Assembly: GCA_003138855.1 (NCBI GenBank)
Contig: PLHF01000147.1
Location: forward strand, 1 to 59,639
Source: Acidimicrobiaceae bacterium
Lineage (GTDB): Bacteria > Actinomycetota > Acidimicrobiia > Acidimicrobiales > RAAP-2
Reading direction: 5' to 3'
DNA length: 59,639 nucleotides
The translations under genes were made by a program, and so were the position numbers. Shown here one piece after another: positions 33,246-41,308 of the stretch. Under the pieces are notes generated by a model. It had not been told where the DNA came from. It was given only the letters and a program-made list of their open reading frames with translations, and ran no database searches. The stretch's first letter is position 1. Each line of letters opens with the position of its first letter.

Positions 33246-34948
33246 TTCAGGCTCGCATTCTTGTCGAGGCTGGCATTCGGGGTCACCGAGATGGTGAAGG
33301 GGAACGAGATGGACCCGTCGGGGTTCGCCGTCGTCGCCCCTTGGACCGGGTTGGCGAAGTACTGCGAGCCGGCGACGGCGTTGATCCACGCTTCGGAGAT
33401 GGACAGGCTCGGACCGGGCCCGGTGACGCCCAGGTCGATGGTGCCGATGGCAGCAGAGGTCGTGGGGCTGGATGCGCCTGATGTGCCGGTAGCAGGCGCG
33501 GCTGCACTTGGCGAGGTAGTGGAACCGGCAACCACGGCAGTGGCAGAGCCGTTGAACGACTGCACCTGGGCGGCGGTGGGGGTGATCGAGATGAGGCTGT
33601 TCAGAGCCAGAGGCCAGTCGATCGCCGAGTCCAATACGCTCGCCCGGCGGGTGACGCCGGCGGTGTAGGCACTGTTGGCCGCCACCACGAGGTCGTACTT
33701 GGGGACCTGGGCGTTCAGGGCGGCGATGCTCGAGTTCAGTGAATCCACCTTGTTCTGTGCGTTGTGGACCTGCCAGAACTTGACTCCGCCGAAGAGGAGG
33801 AGAAGTACCAGGACGGCAGCACAGCCGATCAGCGTTCGCTCCTGGATCCGCTTCATGCGGGCGCGGTTGGCAACTTCCGGGGGAAGAAGGTTGAACTGCT
33901 TGACGGCCTTGTCGGGCTCGGGGAGCGCCAAGCCGATCGGTGTGGCAAGGACAGGTCCTACTTCGCGTGCCTGCTCTTCACTGAGGTCCAGCTTGGACGT
34001 GTCCAGTCTGTCCAGAGGGGAGACGGTGAGGATGGGGAGACGGATCTGGGCCTCGAGCATCGGGACCAGGCCGTGAAGGTCGGTTCCACCCCCGGTCACC
34101 AGCACCCGCGACACAGGCAGCCGGCCGGGCAACGATGCAAAGTACTGGATCGAGTTCCGGATCTCGCCCACCAGCTCGACCATGCTCGGCTGAAGGGCAC
34201 CTTGTGCTGCCTGCAGCTGGGCCACCTGTTCGCCGATGCGACGCTTCAATGCCTCGGCATCGGCGATGGGGAGGTCCAACGCCGCGGACACTGCTGCGGT
34301 GGTGGCGTTCCCGCCTGAGCCGATGGTCCGCACGAACTGCGGTCGGCCCTGCTGGTGGACGACGACCACGGTCAACCCGGCCCCGATCGAAACGATTGCC
34401 TCCGGTCGGTCCGTCGCATCCTGGCCGCCGATTGCCCGAACCAGGGCGGAGGAGATCAGGTCGACGCCCACGACGGTGAGGCCGGCGTGTTCGACTGCGT
34501 CGATGACGCCGTTGACCAGGTCGACATGAGCTGCTGCCACCAGGATCCGTCGCATCTTCTCGCCCTCGGGCGACGTGTAGTCGGCCAGGATCTGTGACGA
34601 CAAGATGGTCTGGTCGGGCGGAAACGGAATGACTTCTTCCGACTGGAAGCGCACAGCACTGTCGACTTCGTTGTCGGGTACGAACGGAAGATCGATCTCA
34701 CGGGTGATGGCTCGAAGACCGGCGATACCGACGATCACCGATGAACTGGAGAACTGGCCGTTCTTCCACAGCTTGGTGATCGCCTCGACGACGGAGGAGC
34801 TGTCGCGGATCTCGCCGTCCACCAGCGAGCCCGGGGGCAGGCCGACCTGCCCGTAGGTGAGCAGGACCGGCTTGGACTTGCTGACATCCAGCTCAGCGGC
34901 ACGCACCGCGCTGGTGCCGATGTCGAGACCTACGGTCAGATGTGCCAT
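33242..34948 (-). CDS. pilM: PilM-PilN fusion protein of the type IV pilus platform
   Basis: The 568-residue protein joins two normally separate pilus proteins. Residues 1-350 are an actin-like PilM (V-G-L-D-I-G-T-S-A-V-R-A near 7, S-I-G-A-G near 190, V-T-G-G-G-T-D-L near 285). Next comes F-N-L-L-P-P-E near 360, the cytoplasmic PilN peptide that binds PilM. A membrane helix then lies near 378-398, followed by a coiled coil and a PilN-like C-terminal domain. The fusion would tether PilM permanently to the membrane. ATG 34948 has GGGAG 7 bases upstream. pilO follows with an ATGA overlap. Confidence 0.9.
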   Translation of the reverse strand: MAHLTVGLDIGTSAVRAAELDVSKSKPVLLTYGQVGLPPGSLVDGEIRDSSSVVEAITKLWKNGQFSSSSVIVGIAGLRAITREIDLPFVPDNEVDSAVRFQSEEVIPFPPDQTILSSQILADYTSPEGEKMRRILVAAAHVDLVNGVIDAVEHAGLTVVGVDLISSALVRAIGGQDATDRPEAIVSIGAGLTVVVVHQQGRPQFVRTIGSGGNATTAAVSAALDLPIADAEALKRRIGEQVAQLQAAQGALQPSMVELVGEIRNSIQYFASLPGRLPVSRVLVTGGGTDLHGLVPMLEAQIRLPILTVSPLDRLDTSKLDLSEEQAREVGPVLATPIGLALPEPDKAVKQFNLLPPEVANRARMKRIQERTLIGCAAVLVLLLLFGGVKFWQVHNAQNKVDSLNSSIAALNAQVPKYDLVVAANSAYTAGVTRRASVLDSAIDWPLALNSLISITPTAAQVQSFNGSATAVVAGSTTSPSAAAPATGTSGASSPTTSAAIGTIDLGVTGPGPSLSISEAWINAVAGSQYFANPVQGATTANPDGSISFPFTISVTPNASLDKNASLK

Positions 34949-35356
34949 GCGAACACTCCCGTGACGTCGCAACATCCGGCAGCCGTGCACCGCGGAGGCG
35001 GATTCGCTCCTGAGTAGTTGACCGAGTCCGGTCCTCCGTGAAGGCCCGATTGACCCTTCGTCACAGATCTCATGGTGACTCTCCGGTTCCGTGTTTGCAT
35101 GCCGTCAGTGTCCCTGGTTCGACTGGTGCCACCTGACACTGCACCAGTGTGTACGAAGATCTATCGGACCGAACCGGTCATTCCTTGAGGTCCTCCCCGA
35201 CAAGTGTTCGGGGGAGACGAGTGACAGGCAACAAAGCCGTCGGGGGCAGGCCCCCGGCCGATGATTCGGCACCGGGGCGCATCGTTCCCCTCATCGGGCA
35301 GGCTGCCGGGCCGTCAGCTTCTTCAGGCCCGGGTCATGCCGGCCCGGATCAGCGGA
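34949..35356. promoter_or_regulatory. 408-base intergenic region upstream of pilMN with competing inverted repeats
   Basis: No convincing gene was found. Two overlapping inverted repeats are present: ACACTG/CAGTGT (35136-35150, 3-base loop) and CTGGTGC/GCACCAG (35123-35147, 11-base loop). They use some of the same bases and so cannot both form. On the minus strand a 45-codon reading frame (35073 down to 34936) has GGAGAG before its ATG and ends 13 bases inside pilMN in another frame; it could be a leader peptide. All of this is suggestive only. Confidence 0.35.
35195..35213 (-). terminator. Hairpin downstream of pilT
   Basis: CCCCGA (35195-35200) and TCGGGG (35208-35213) form a 6-bp stem with a 7-base loop, 144 bases after the pilT stop in its direction of transcription. 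No T-run follows. It could separate pilT from pilMN transcription, or be part of the pilMN leader. Confidence 0.35.
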
Positions 35357-36478
35357 TCAGCGGAGGGTGGCAGCGAGGTGACCGGTCTGCAGGATTCCCT
35401 TGCGCTCGAGCATCACCTTGAGGTCATGGGGATTGGTTGCTGTGTTCATGCCTTCTTCCAGGGTGATGGACCCATGGGAGATCAGATCGACGAGCGACTG
35501 ATCGAACGTCATCATCCCGTAGTACTCGCCGTCGGCGACGATGCCCTCGATGTCGGAGGTCTGGAGCGGATCGACGATCGACTGTTGGATTCTGCCGTTG
35601 ACCACCAACAGTTCGAGAGCCGGCACCCGGTTCTTGCCGTCCGCCGTGGGGATGAGGCGCTGGCAGATGATGCCCTTGAGTGATCCGGCCAGGCTCACCC
35701 TAATCTGGGTTTGCTGGTGGGGGGGGAAGAAGTCCACGATGCGGTTGATCGTCTCGGTGGCGTTGAGGGTGTGGAGCGTCGAGAAGACGAGGTGACCGGT
35801 TTCGGCGGCCATGAGTGCAGCGGACACGGTCTCCACGTCCCGCATCTCGCCGACCAGGATCACGTCCGGGTCCTGCCGCAGGACCACACGCATGGCGGAG
35901 GAGAAGGAGTCGGTGTCGAAGCCGACCTCGCGCTGGTCGATCGCGGCCAGGTCGTCGGTGTGGAGGTACTCCACCGGATCCTCGATGGTGACCACGTGAC
36001 ACGATCGGATGTGGTTGATGTGGTCGACCATGGCGGCCAGGGTGGTCGTCTTCCCCGAGCCGGTGGGCCCGGTCACCAGCACCAGGCCGCGCATCTCCTC
36101 GGCCAGGCGGTCGACCACTTTGGGCAGTCCGAGCTCTTCGACGGTGGCTGCATTGGGCCGGACCCGGCGCATGGCCAGGGCCACCGAGCCCCGCTGGTAG
36201 TACGCATTGACCCGGAAGCGGCCCGTGCTGGCCAGGCTGTAGGCGAAGTCGACCTCATGGCGCTCGTGGAAGGTGTTGATGACGTCCGGCAGCATGATCG
36301 ACTCGGCGATCTGCTCGGTTTCGTCGGCGGTGAACGTCGGTTCGTCCTCGAGCGTCCGCAGTGCACCGGCCACTCGCATGCGCGGAGGCGCACCGGCCTT
36401 GATGTGCAGGTCCGAACCGTCGAGTTCGGCCAGCTGTACCAACAAACGATCGAGATCCGCTTTGTCCACGACAGACAT
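35357..36478 (-). CDS. pilT: Type IV pilus retraction ATPase, PilT-like
   Basis: The 373-residue hexameric ATPase starts with a PilT-type N-terminal domain (G-S-D-L-H-I-K-A-G-A-P-P near residue 20). It has Walker A G-P-T-G-S-G-K-T-T-T near 130, the Asp-box E-D-P-V-E-Y near 155, Walker B D-P-D-V-I-L-V-G-E-M-R-D near 195 and the His-box T-G-H-L-V-F-S-T-L-H near 220. PilT powers pilus disassembly. The usual A-I-R-N-L-I-R-E motif is degenerate here (G-R-I-Q-Q-S-I), whereas the second PilT homologue at 45454 keeps it. ATG 36478 is preferred over 36514. It is upstream of pilMN-pilO on the same strand. Confidence 0.92.
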   Translation of the reverse strand: MSVVDKADLDRLLVQLAELDGSDLHIKAGAPPRMRVAGALRTLEDEPTFTADETEQIAESIMLPDVINTFHERHEVDFAYSLASTGRFRVNAYYQRGSVALAMRRVRPNAATVEELGLPKVVDRLAEEMRGLVLVTGPTGSGKTTTLAAMVDHINHIRSCHVVTIEDPVEYLHTDDLAAIDQREVGFDTDSFSSAMRVVLRQDPDVILVGEMRDVETVSAALMAAETGHLVFSTLHTLNATETINRIVDFFPPHQQTQIRVSLAGSLKGIICQRLIPTADGKNRVPALELLVVNGRIQQSIVDPLQTSDIEGIVADGEYYGMMTFDQSLVDLISHGSITLEEGMNTATNPHDLKVMLERKGILQTGHLAATLR

Positions 36479-36601
36479 CCTACGGGGAGTGGTCGCGCTT
36501 TGGCGAGGATACATTCCGGAGCCCTCGGCAACCGAGCAGGTCCTCCCGACGACGGGAAGCCCAGACCGTGGTCGGCCACGCAGTTGCTCCTCCGAGCGCG
36601 G

Positions 36602-37006
36602 CTACGGAGTAGGCGCCTTCTTCACTGGGCTCGGCGGACTCATGTTGTTCGACTTCGACGGTGAAGGAGGCGTGGCTGCCGGAGCCGACGGTCCCTTCGG
36701 GGAAGACGACGAACCGTCGCCCGAAGGGGAAGGCGTGGAGCTGCCCGTATCGGACTCGGTCCCGCTCGATTCCCCTGTCGATGCCGGCGAGGCGTCAGCA
36801 CCACCCGAAGGGACTTTGCTCGCGCCGCCGGCCCGGCTGTCCGTCTTGTAGAAGCCGCTGCCCTTGAAGACGATCCCCACGTTGCCGAACACCTTTCGCA
36901 CGGGTGCGCCGCAGGTGGGACAGGTGGTCAGCGGATCGTCGTGGAAGGACTGCACAACATCGAAGTTCCGGTCGCAGTCATCGCAGTGGTATTCGTAGGT
37001 TGGCAA
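36602..37006 (-). CDS. FmdB-family zinc-ribbon protein with a disordered tail
   Basis: The protein has an N-terminal FmdB zinc ribbon, P-T-Y-E-Y-H-C-D-D-C then C-P-T-C-G at about residues 2-40, followed by the family block K-V-F-G-N-V-G-I-V-F-K-G-S-G-F-Y. After residue 60 it is a long Ser/Pro/Gly/Lys-rich low-complexity tail. FmdB proteins are putative regulators linked to formamide or amide use in one organism, but the broad family has no firm function. The family begins at (M)-P-T-Y-E-Y, which here corresponds to a TTG at 37006. An ATG-type start at 37069 would add unlikely residues. It is divergent from moaC. Confidence 0.8.
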   Translation of the reverse strand: MPTYEYHCDDCDRNFDVVQSFHDDPLTTCPTCGAPVRKVFGNVGIVFKGSGFYKTDSRAGGASKVPSGGADASPASTGESSGTESDTGSSTPSPSGDGSSSSPKGPSAPAATPPSPSKSNNMSPPSPVKKAPTP

Positions 37007-37128
37007 GCGAGGTGTTCCTTCCGGTGCCTGAGCCGCGTCGATCTGGCAGTCTACTTGAGAGAGTGCCAATACCGTCCTGGTCCGCCGGCGTCCCGTACAC
37101 TGGGGACCGTGATCAACGGGAATGCCCT

Positions 37129-37614
37129 GTGAGCGAACGTAGCCTGAGCCATCTCGACCCGTTCGGAGGCACCCGTATGGTCGATGTTTCGCCGAAGGAG
37201 GCCACCCACCGGAGAGCCTTGGCCCGATGCAGGGTGGCCATGAAGCCGGAGACGACGGCGAACGTGGCGAACAACGCCATCACCAAGGGCGACGTCCTGG
37301 CCGCCGCCCGGGTGGCGGGGATCCAGGCCGCCAAGCGAACGGCCGACCTGGTTCCGATGTGCCACCCCCTCCTGGTTGGGAGCGTGCACGTCGATTTCAC
37401 CATCGGTGACGACTACGTCGAAGTGGAGGCAAAGGTCGAGACGGTGGATCGGACCGGGGTCGAGATGGAGGCGATGACCGCATGCGCCATTGCCGCGCTG
37501 ACCGTCTATGACATGTGCAAGACGGCCGACAGGACCATGAGCATCGGCCAACTCATGCTGTGGGAGAAGGCCGGTGGGAGTTCGGGCGTGTGGAAGCGGG
37601 ATCCGCTGGCCTGA
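37129..37614 (+). CDS. moaC: Cyclic pyranopterin monophosphate synthase accessory protein MoaC
   Basis: The 161-residue enzyme converts the MoaA product to cyclic pyranopterin monophosphate in molybdenum-cofactor synthesis. Signatures: R-M-V-D-V-S near residue 17, K-G-D-V-L-A-A-A-R-V-A-G-I-Q-A-A-K near 47-65, M-C-H-P-L near 73, and E-M-E-A-M-T-A-C-A-I-A-A-L-T-V-Y-D-M-C-K near 112-132, which holds the conserved Asp and Lys. Length is normal. The start is GTG 37129, giving the expected S-x-L-S-H-L-D N-terminus; a longer reading would run into the fmdB promoter. No other moa gene is in the window. Confidence 0.95.
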   Translation: MSERSLSHLDPFGGTRMVDVSPKEATHRRALARCRVAMKPETTANVANNAITKGDVLAAARVAGIQAAKRTADLVPMCHPLLVGSVHVDFTIGDDYVEVEAKVETVDRTGVEMEAMTACAIAALTVYDMCKTADRTMSIGQLMLWEKAGGSSGVWKRDPLA

Positions 37615-37690
37615 ATGGTGCCGCCCGCGCCGCTACGGGAGGCCGGGCCTGGCTCCGAACGTGGCAGTGCGAAGCAGTGGGAGCAAAGGG

Positions 37691-38064
37691 CTATTTCGGG
37701 CGCCGGCTTCTCTTCTTCGGTCGAGTCGGCCTCGAAGGGAAGAGATAGGGGGAGATCGGGACGTCTGACGTGCTGCCCGATGGATCGGTCACCTCGCTGA
37801 TGGCCGGAGGGGCGGCGGCGGTGGCCTCTCCGCGGACGCCCGTGGCTGTCGGACCGGATTCGCCGCCGGAATCGAAGGAGAGTATGTCCTTGACCATCGC
37901 CGCGTTCTCGGCGAAGTCGGCAGCCACCTTCGCCGATGGGGAGGAGGCGGCGCAGGAGGAGGCGGGCCGGGGGTGGGCGCCGGTGAACCGGCTTCGACCT
38001 TGCCTACGCGGCCGACAGAGTCCTCGTCGAGGGCGTCAGCGTCGTAGGTGTGGTCTTCACTCAT
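37691..38064 (-). pseudogene. Small disordered protein, apparently frameshifted
   Basis: The first part (38064 to about 37965) encodes an acidic sequence beginning M-S-E-D-H-T-Y-D-A-D. The rest of that frame degenerates into Pro/Arg-rich sequence. The second frame encodes a sensible tail beginning S-A-K-V-A-A-D-F-A-E-N near 37935 and ending in a basic P-K-K-R-S-R-R-P-K at 37691. Joining them needs one frame change near the G-run at about 37965-37975. The joined product would be about 125 residues, largely disordered, with an acidic start and a basic end. No family is recognised. A sequencing error in the homopolymer is a good alternative to a true pseudogene. Confidence 0.4.
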
Positions 38065-38442
38065 CGATCTCGTGGGAACCTCTCTCGCGAACTTGGTGAG
38101 TTGGCAGATGAGGCAGTGGGCCCGGGTCTTGATCCCACGTGGTCCGGTGGATCCACGGTCCTCTGTCGGGCACGTCGGTGCTGCCGGCAGATGGCATCGC
38201 CGTCCCGATGCCCGCGAGGCACCGGTGCTTCCAGGGCATCGCCGATCGAATTTCCTGGTCGTGGAGATGGAAGGGAGTCAAGGGGATGAGGCGCTTGGGT
38301 GACGAGACAGCCCGGCCTCTCGACCGGTCCGGGTGGGACCGGGAGCAGCCACGGATCGGGAGCAGGACATGTCGAACGGAGCGGCCACCCTCATCTGCAT
38401 CACCGCACCCTTGCGCACCCACCGGCGCCGAGGGTGCGGAGC
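38065..38442. other. 378-base gap with tandem hairpins, no gene seen
   Basis: Neither strand gives a convincing coding sequence here; a reading across it on the minus strand (38057-38716) looks like a shadow of the 38443-38739 gene. The only clear structures are the hairpins at 38415-38462 near its right end. No tRNA-like fold was found. Confidence 0.4.
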
Positions 38443-38462
38443 TCAGCCGCGCACGGCTGAGC
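38415..38462 (-). terminator. Tandem hairpins at the 3' end of the 38443 gene
   Basis: GCTCAGCCG/CGGCTGAGC (38441-38449 and 38454-38462) is a perfect 9-bp stem with a 4-base loop that contains the stop codon of the minus-strand gene. Directly downstream, CGCACCC/GGGTGCG forms a 7-bp stem between about 38415 and 38438. Paired GC-rich stems without a U-tract are a reasonable termination signal in high-GC genomes. Confidence 0.5.
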
Positions 38463-38739
38463 GAAGGTCCCTGAGCGAGAGTTCCGACGTCGCCTCGCCA
38501 CCGCACTGGGCGCAGTGCTCGACATGGCGCCAACTCCGGAGCAGCCGAGTGCCCTCGGGATTGAGCAGCACGACGAACGACTCGGACAACGGGTCGATCT
38601 CGACGCCATAGCAGGGTTGCCATTCGGTCGACGCGGGACTCGTACGGTGGTTCGAGCCCTTGACGATGCGCCGGAAACGGGAATTCTGCATGTCGATTAC
38701 CCACGTGCTGTGACATGACTCGATCACGATTTCATCCAC
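38443..38739 (-). CDS. Small hypothetical protein with a C-terminal CxxC, possibly leaderless
   Basis: The 98-residue product starts at GTG 38739 (V-D-E-I-V-I-E-S). It contains V-I-D-M-Q-N-S-R-F-R-R near residue 17, Y-G-V-E-I-D-P-L-S-E-S-F-V-V-L near 48, and H-C-A-Q-C-G-G near 80. It is charged and soluble, with a single C-x-x-C. I do not recognise the family. A longer frame to 38928 adds less protein-like sequence. A -10-like GATACT ends 6 bases before the GTG, so the mRNA may begin at the start codon. The histidine kinase upstream ends at 38895 on the same strand. Confidence 0.5.
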   Translation of the reverse strand: MDEIVIESCHSTWVIDMQNSRFRRIVKGSNHRTSPASTEWQPCYGVEIDPLSESFVVLLNPEGTRLLRSWRHVEHCAQCGGEATSELSLRDLRSAVRG

Positions 38740-38745
38740 GTCACC

Positions 38746-38773
38746 AGTATCCCACGAATTGGCGAGACCCAAA
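38746..38773 (-). promoter_or_regulatory. Promoter candidate for leaderless transcription of the 38443 gene
   Basis: On the minus strand TTTGGG (38773-38768) and GATACT (38751-38746) are separated by 16 bases. The -10-like element ends 6 bases before GTG 38739, which would place the transcript start at or next to the start codon. Leaderless mRNAs are common in actinobacteria. The -35 match is weak. Confidence 0.35.
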
Positions 38774-38894
38774 GTGCGGTTTGATGTCGGTTGGGTGACA
38801 GTTGCCAGCAGCGGGTGAAGGTCGTCCGGTGTGGTTCTGTGCGGAATCCTGCGGCTGGAGGCGATATGCCCACGTGGATCCGTGGGAAAGAGGC

Positions 38895-40544
38895 TCAGGT
38901 GCGATCGAGAACCGTTGCTGGAACCCATATCTCAACGGTGGTGCCTGTTCCTTCTCCTGAGTGGACGACCAGACGCGAGCCGATTAGGTGGGCACGCTCG
39001 TTCATTCCGGACAAGCCGAGGCCTTGACCTGAACCCCCTGCGGAATGGTTCGATGTGTCGAAACCCACGCCGTCGTCCTTCACCGACAGCCTCAGCCCTC
39101 CTGACTCGAACTGCAAGTCAATGGCCACCCGTTCGGCTGCGGCATGTCGTTCGACATTGGACAGGGCTTCCTGGGCGATGCGGAAGATGGCCAACTCGAC
39201 GGTCGGGGACAGCCTCCGAGCCGATCCGGTGACGGCGAACGCGCTCTCGAACTGCTCGCGCTCTGCAGCCTCGGTGAGCAGCTGGTTGATCGACGCCATT
39301 AGGCCGAGGTCGTCGAGGATGCTCGGTCGCAGGCCACGTGCTATCGAGCGCAGCTCTGCGACCGAGTCCTCGACGATGACGCGGAGGTCGGAGAGTGCGA
39401 GCGCGCCTTGACGCCCTTCGGCCGCTGCTGCCTCGACGGAGTCGATCTGCCGACAGAGGTGGATGAGGGTCTGCAGAGGTCCGTCATGGAGCTCCTGTGC
39501 GATATGACGCCGTTCCTCCTCCTGGCCCAGGACGACGCGCGCGGCGTACGCCTCCATCAGGTCGTGGCGGCGGGTTTCCGCGGTGACGTCTTCGAAGACC
39601 ACCTGCATCCGTCGATCGGCGTCCGACCCGCCGAGCGTGGTGGCAGTCGGGCGAAAGAGCACCGATCGGCCATCCACCTCGAACGGAACCGGCTCGACCC
39701 TCTCGTCCTCGGGGAGATCGTCCTCGTGTCCGTGGGCAGAGGGTGTCGGCGCGGAGAGCAGTCGAGCGAGGACGTAGGCTGCGGCCTGCGGGCCGATCAG
39801 GTCAACCAAGCGGACGGCGTCGGATGGCGATCGGTCTCCGGCGCCGATCGTTCGGTTCGCAGGGACCGCCGCACCGAATGCCCGCTCTGCGGAGGCGTTG
39901 GCCTCCGCCACACATCCGTTCCCGTCAATGATCAGGATCGGCGCCTGATTCGAATCGAAAAGGTCGCGATAGAGGGCCTCGGCGCTGAGATGGGCCTCTC
40001 GGGCGGATTCGGCGAGCAGCCGGGCCTCGCGTTCGGCAGTCACCCGCTGACCGATCAGGTAGGCCAGGGTGTCGAGGAGGACGATCTGCATCAGCTCGGC
40101 CCACGCTGCGACATAGTCGTGGGCACCGGAGGCGGAGACGAACCGGGGAATAGCCAGCAAGGTGACCCAACCCGCGGTGATGATCGAGCCTTGGAGCCCG
40201 TAGTTGAGAGCGGCATAGACCACCGGAACGAGGAAGAGGGCCATCGTCGAGAACTCGACGGCAAGCGACGTGATGTCAAGGTGAAAGGCCACCGTGACGG
40301 CGAGACGTATGAGGTAGAGCGCCAGGACGACGAGTTGGAGGACCCAGAACCGCGAATTCGCCCACGGGCCGGCCCTGGTGGCGGTCTGGTCGACTTGTCC
40401 CCCCGGAGCAGCAATCTCGCTCTGGACAGCGTCACCACTTCGTAAAGAGGCACCGTCGGCTGCGGCTGCGGCTGCGGCTGCGGCTGCGGCCGGGACGGAG
40501 TCGGTGACGGAGTGCTGACCTCCCGATGGGTCCGGCCCGATCAT
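38895..40544 (-). CDS. NarL-type sensor histidine kinase with membrane and PAS domains
   Basis: The 549-residue kinase has an N-terminal low-complexity segment with about eleven alanines in a row, then about four membrane helices at residues 65-175. A coiled linker, a PAS domain at about 190-320 (D-G-N-G-C-V-A-E-A-N-A-S-A-E-R) and a HisKA_3 domain with E-E-E-R-R-H-I-A-Q-E-L-H-D-G-P-L-Q near 345-361 follow; His in E-L-H-D is the phosphorylation site. An ATPase domain with D-D-G-V-G-F-D near 495 and G-L-G-L-S-G-M near 512 ends it. It overlaps the response-regulator gene by ATGA, so they are cognate. The signal is unknown; position after pilD suggests pilus or surface control. Confidence 0.92.
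   Translation of the reverse strand: MIGPDPSGGQHSVTDSVPAAAAAAAAAAADGASLRSGDAVQSEIAAPGGQVDQTATRAGPWANSRFWVLQLVVLALYLIRLAVTVAFHLDITSLAVEFSTMALFLVPVVYAALNYGLQGSIITAGWVTLLAIPRFVSASGAHDYVAAWAELMQIVLLDTLAYLIGQRVTAEREARLLAESAREAHLSAEALYRDLFDSNQAPILIIDGNGCVAEANASAERAFGAAVPANRTIGAGDRSPSDAVRLVDLIGPQAAAYVLARLLSAPTPSAHGHEDDLPEDERVEPVPFEVDGRSVLFRPTATTLGGSDADRRMQVVFEDVTAETRRHDLMEAYAARVVLGQEEERRHIAQELHDGPLQTLIHLCRQIDSVEAAAAEGRQGALALSDLRVIVEDSVAELRSIARGLRPSILDDLGLMASINQLLTEAAEREQFESAFAVTGSARRLSPTVELAIFRIAQEALSNVERHAAAERVAIDLQFESGGLRLSVKDDGVGFDTSNHSAGGSGQGLGLSGMNERAHLIGSRLVVHSGEGTGTTVEIWVPATVLDRT
40458..40487. repeat. Five tandem ggctgc hexamers encoding a polyalanine tract
   Basis: Five perfect 6-bp units lie inside the histidine-kinase gene near its 5' end and encode the alanine run in its cytoplasmic N-terminus. 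Because the unit is six bases, slippage changes the number of alanines by two without a frameshift. Confidence 0.8.
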
Positions 40545-41290
40545 TGAGCTGCGCCGGGACCGTCTGGCTGCTCCCTGGCGAACAGGCTGTTGGCCAGTGC
40601 GAAGTGGACCAGTTCGGTCCGCGACGTCGTTCCGAGCTTGTCGAACACGTGATTGAGGTGGCCTTCGACCGTTCGGGGGCTGATCCCGAGCTGGTGGGCG
40701 ATGGCCTTGTTGGACATGCCTCTGGCGACCAGTCGCACGACCTCCTGCTCCCTCGCAGTCAGTCGGGGAGAGTCGTCGCTCGACACCGACTCAGCTGCCT
40801 TCTCGCCGCGCCAGGCAGCCGGCGAGCCCGTCAGGCCGGTGCCATCACAGGCATCCCTGATGGAGCGGACCAGCTCATCGCTGGGCATGGTCTTCAGGAG
40901 GTAGCCGGAAACACCGGCGGCAAGTGATTCCCTGACGTAGTGCTCGTCGTCGTAGGCACTCAGGATCAATACGGTCATCGACGGGCGCTCCGCCACGATC
41001 TGGCGTGCCAGATCGATGCCGTTGATGGTCGGCAGTCGGATGTCGACCAACACGACGTCAGGCTCGGTGTCGGCGATCACCCTGAGGGCTGCTTCGCCGT
41101 CTTCGGCCTCGCCGACCACCGTGAATCCGGAGGTCTCCTCGAGAATGCGCCGTGTTCCCGTGCGGAGCAGCTCATGGTCGTCCACCACCACTACCCGGTG
41201 AGGTTCCAGAGCCTGGGTGCGCGGGGAGGAGTCGGAGGACTCGGACGGTGGGGGGACCGCGTGAGAACCGTGAGGGTCGACGATGCTCAT
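40541..41290 (-). CDS. NarL/LuxR-family response regulator
   Basis: The 249-residue regulator has a receiver domain at about residues 30-150. V-V-V-D-D-H-E-L-L-R holds the acidic pair, V-L-V-D-I-R-L-P the phospho-Asp near 83, and Y-L-L-K-T the Lys near 133. A LuxR-type helix-turn-helix follows at about 185-240 (L-T-A-R-E-Q-E-V-V-R-L-V-A-R-G-M-S-N-K-A, then S-P-R-T-V-E-G-H). An N-terminal Ser/Pro-rich extension of about 30 residues precedes it. It lies between the pilD-like gene (18 bases upstream) and the kinase (4-base overlap), a single leftward operon. Confidence 0.93.
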   Translation of the reverse strand: MSIVDPHGSHAVPPPSESSDSSPRTQALEPHRVVVVDDHELLRTGTRRILEETSGFTVVGEAEDGEAALRVIADTEPDVVLVDIRLPTINGIDLARQIVAERPSMTVLILSAYDDEHYVRESLAAGVSGYLLKTMPSDELVRSIRDACDGTGLTGSPAAWRGEKAAESVSSDDSPRLTAREQEVVRLVARGMSNKAIAHQLGISPRTVEGHLNHVFDKLGTTSRTELVHFALANSLFAREQPDGPGAAQ

Positions 41291-41308
41291 CAGGCCATCG
41301 TAGGTTCG

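Noticed and set aside
35357..36478. Calling the first pilT a pilB
   Set aside because: It lacks the zinc-binding cysteines and the T2SSE_N domain, and its length is that of PilT.
38620..38680. ggttcgagccc word considered as a tRNA T-arm
   Set aside because: It lies inside a coding gene and no acceptor, D or anticodon arm can be folded around it.
38057..38716. A 219-codon minus-strand frame
   Set aside because: It overlaps the better-supported 38443-38739 gene in another frame and has no motif or repeat of protein character.
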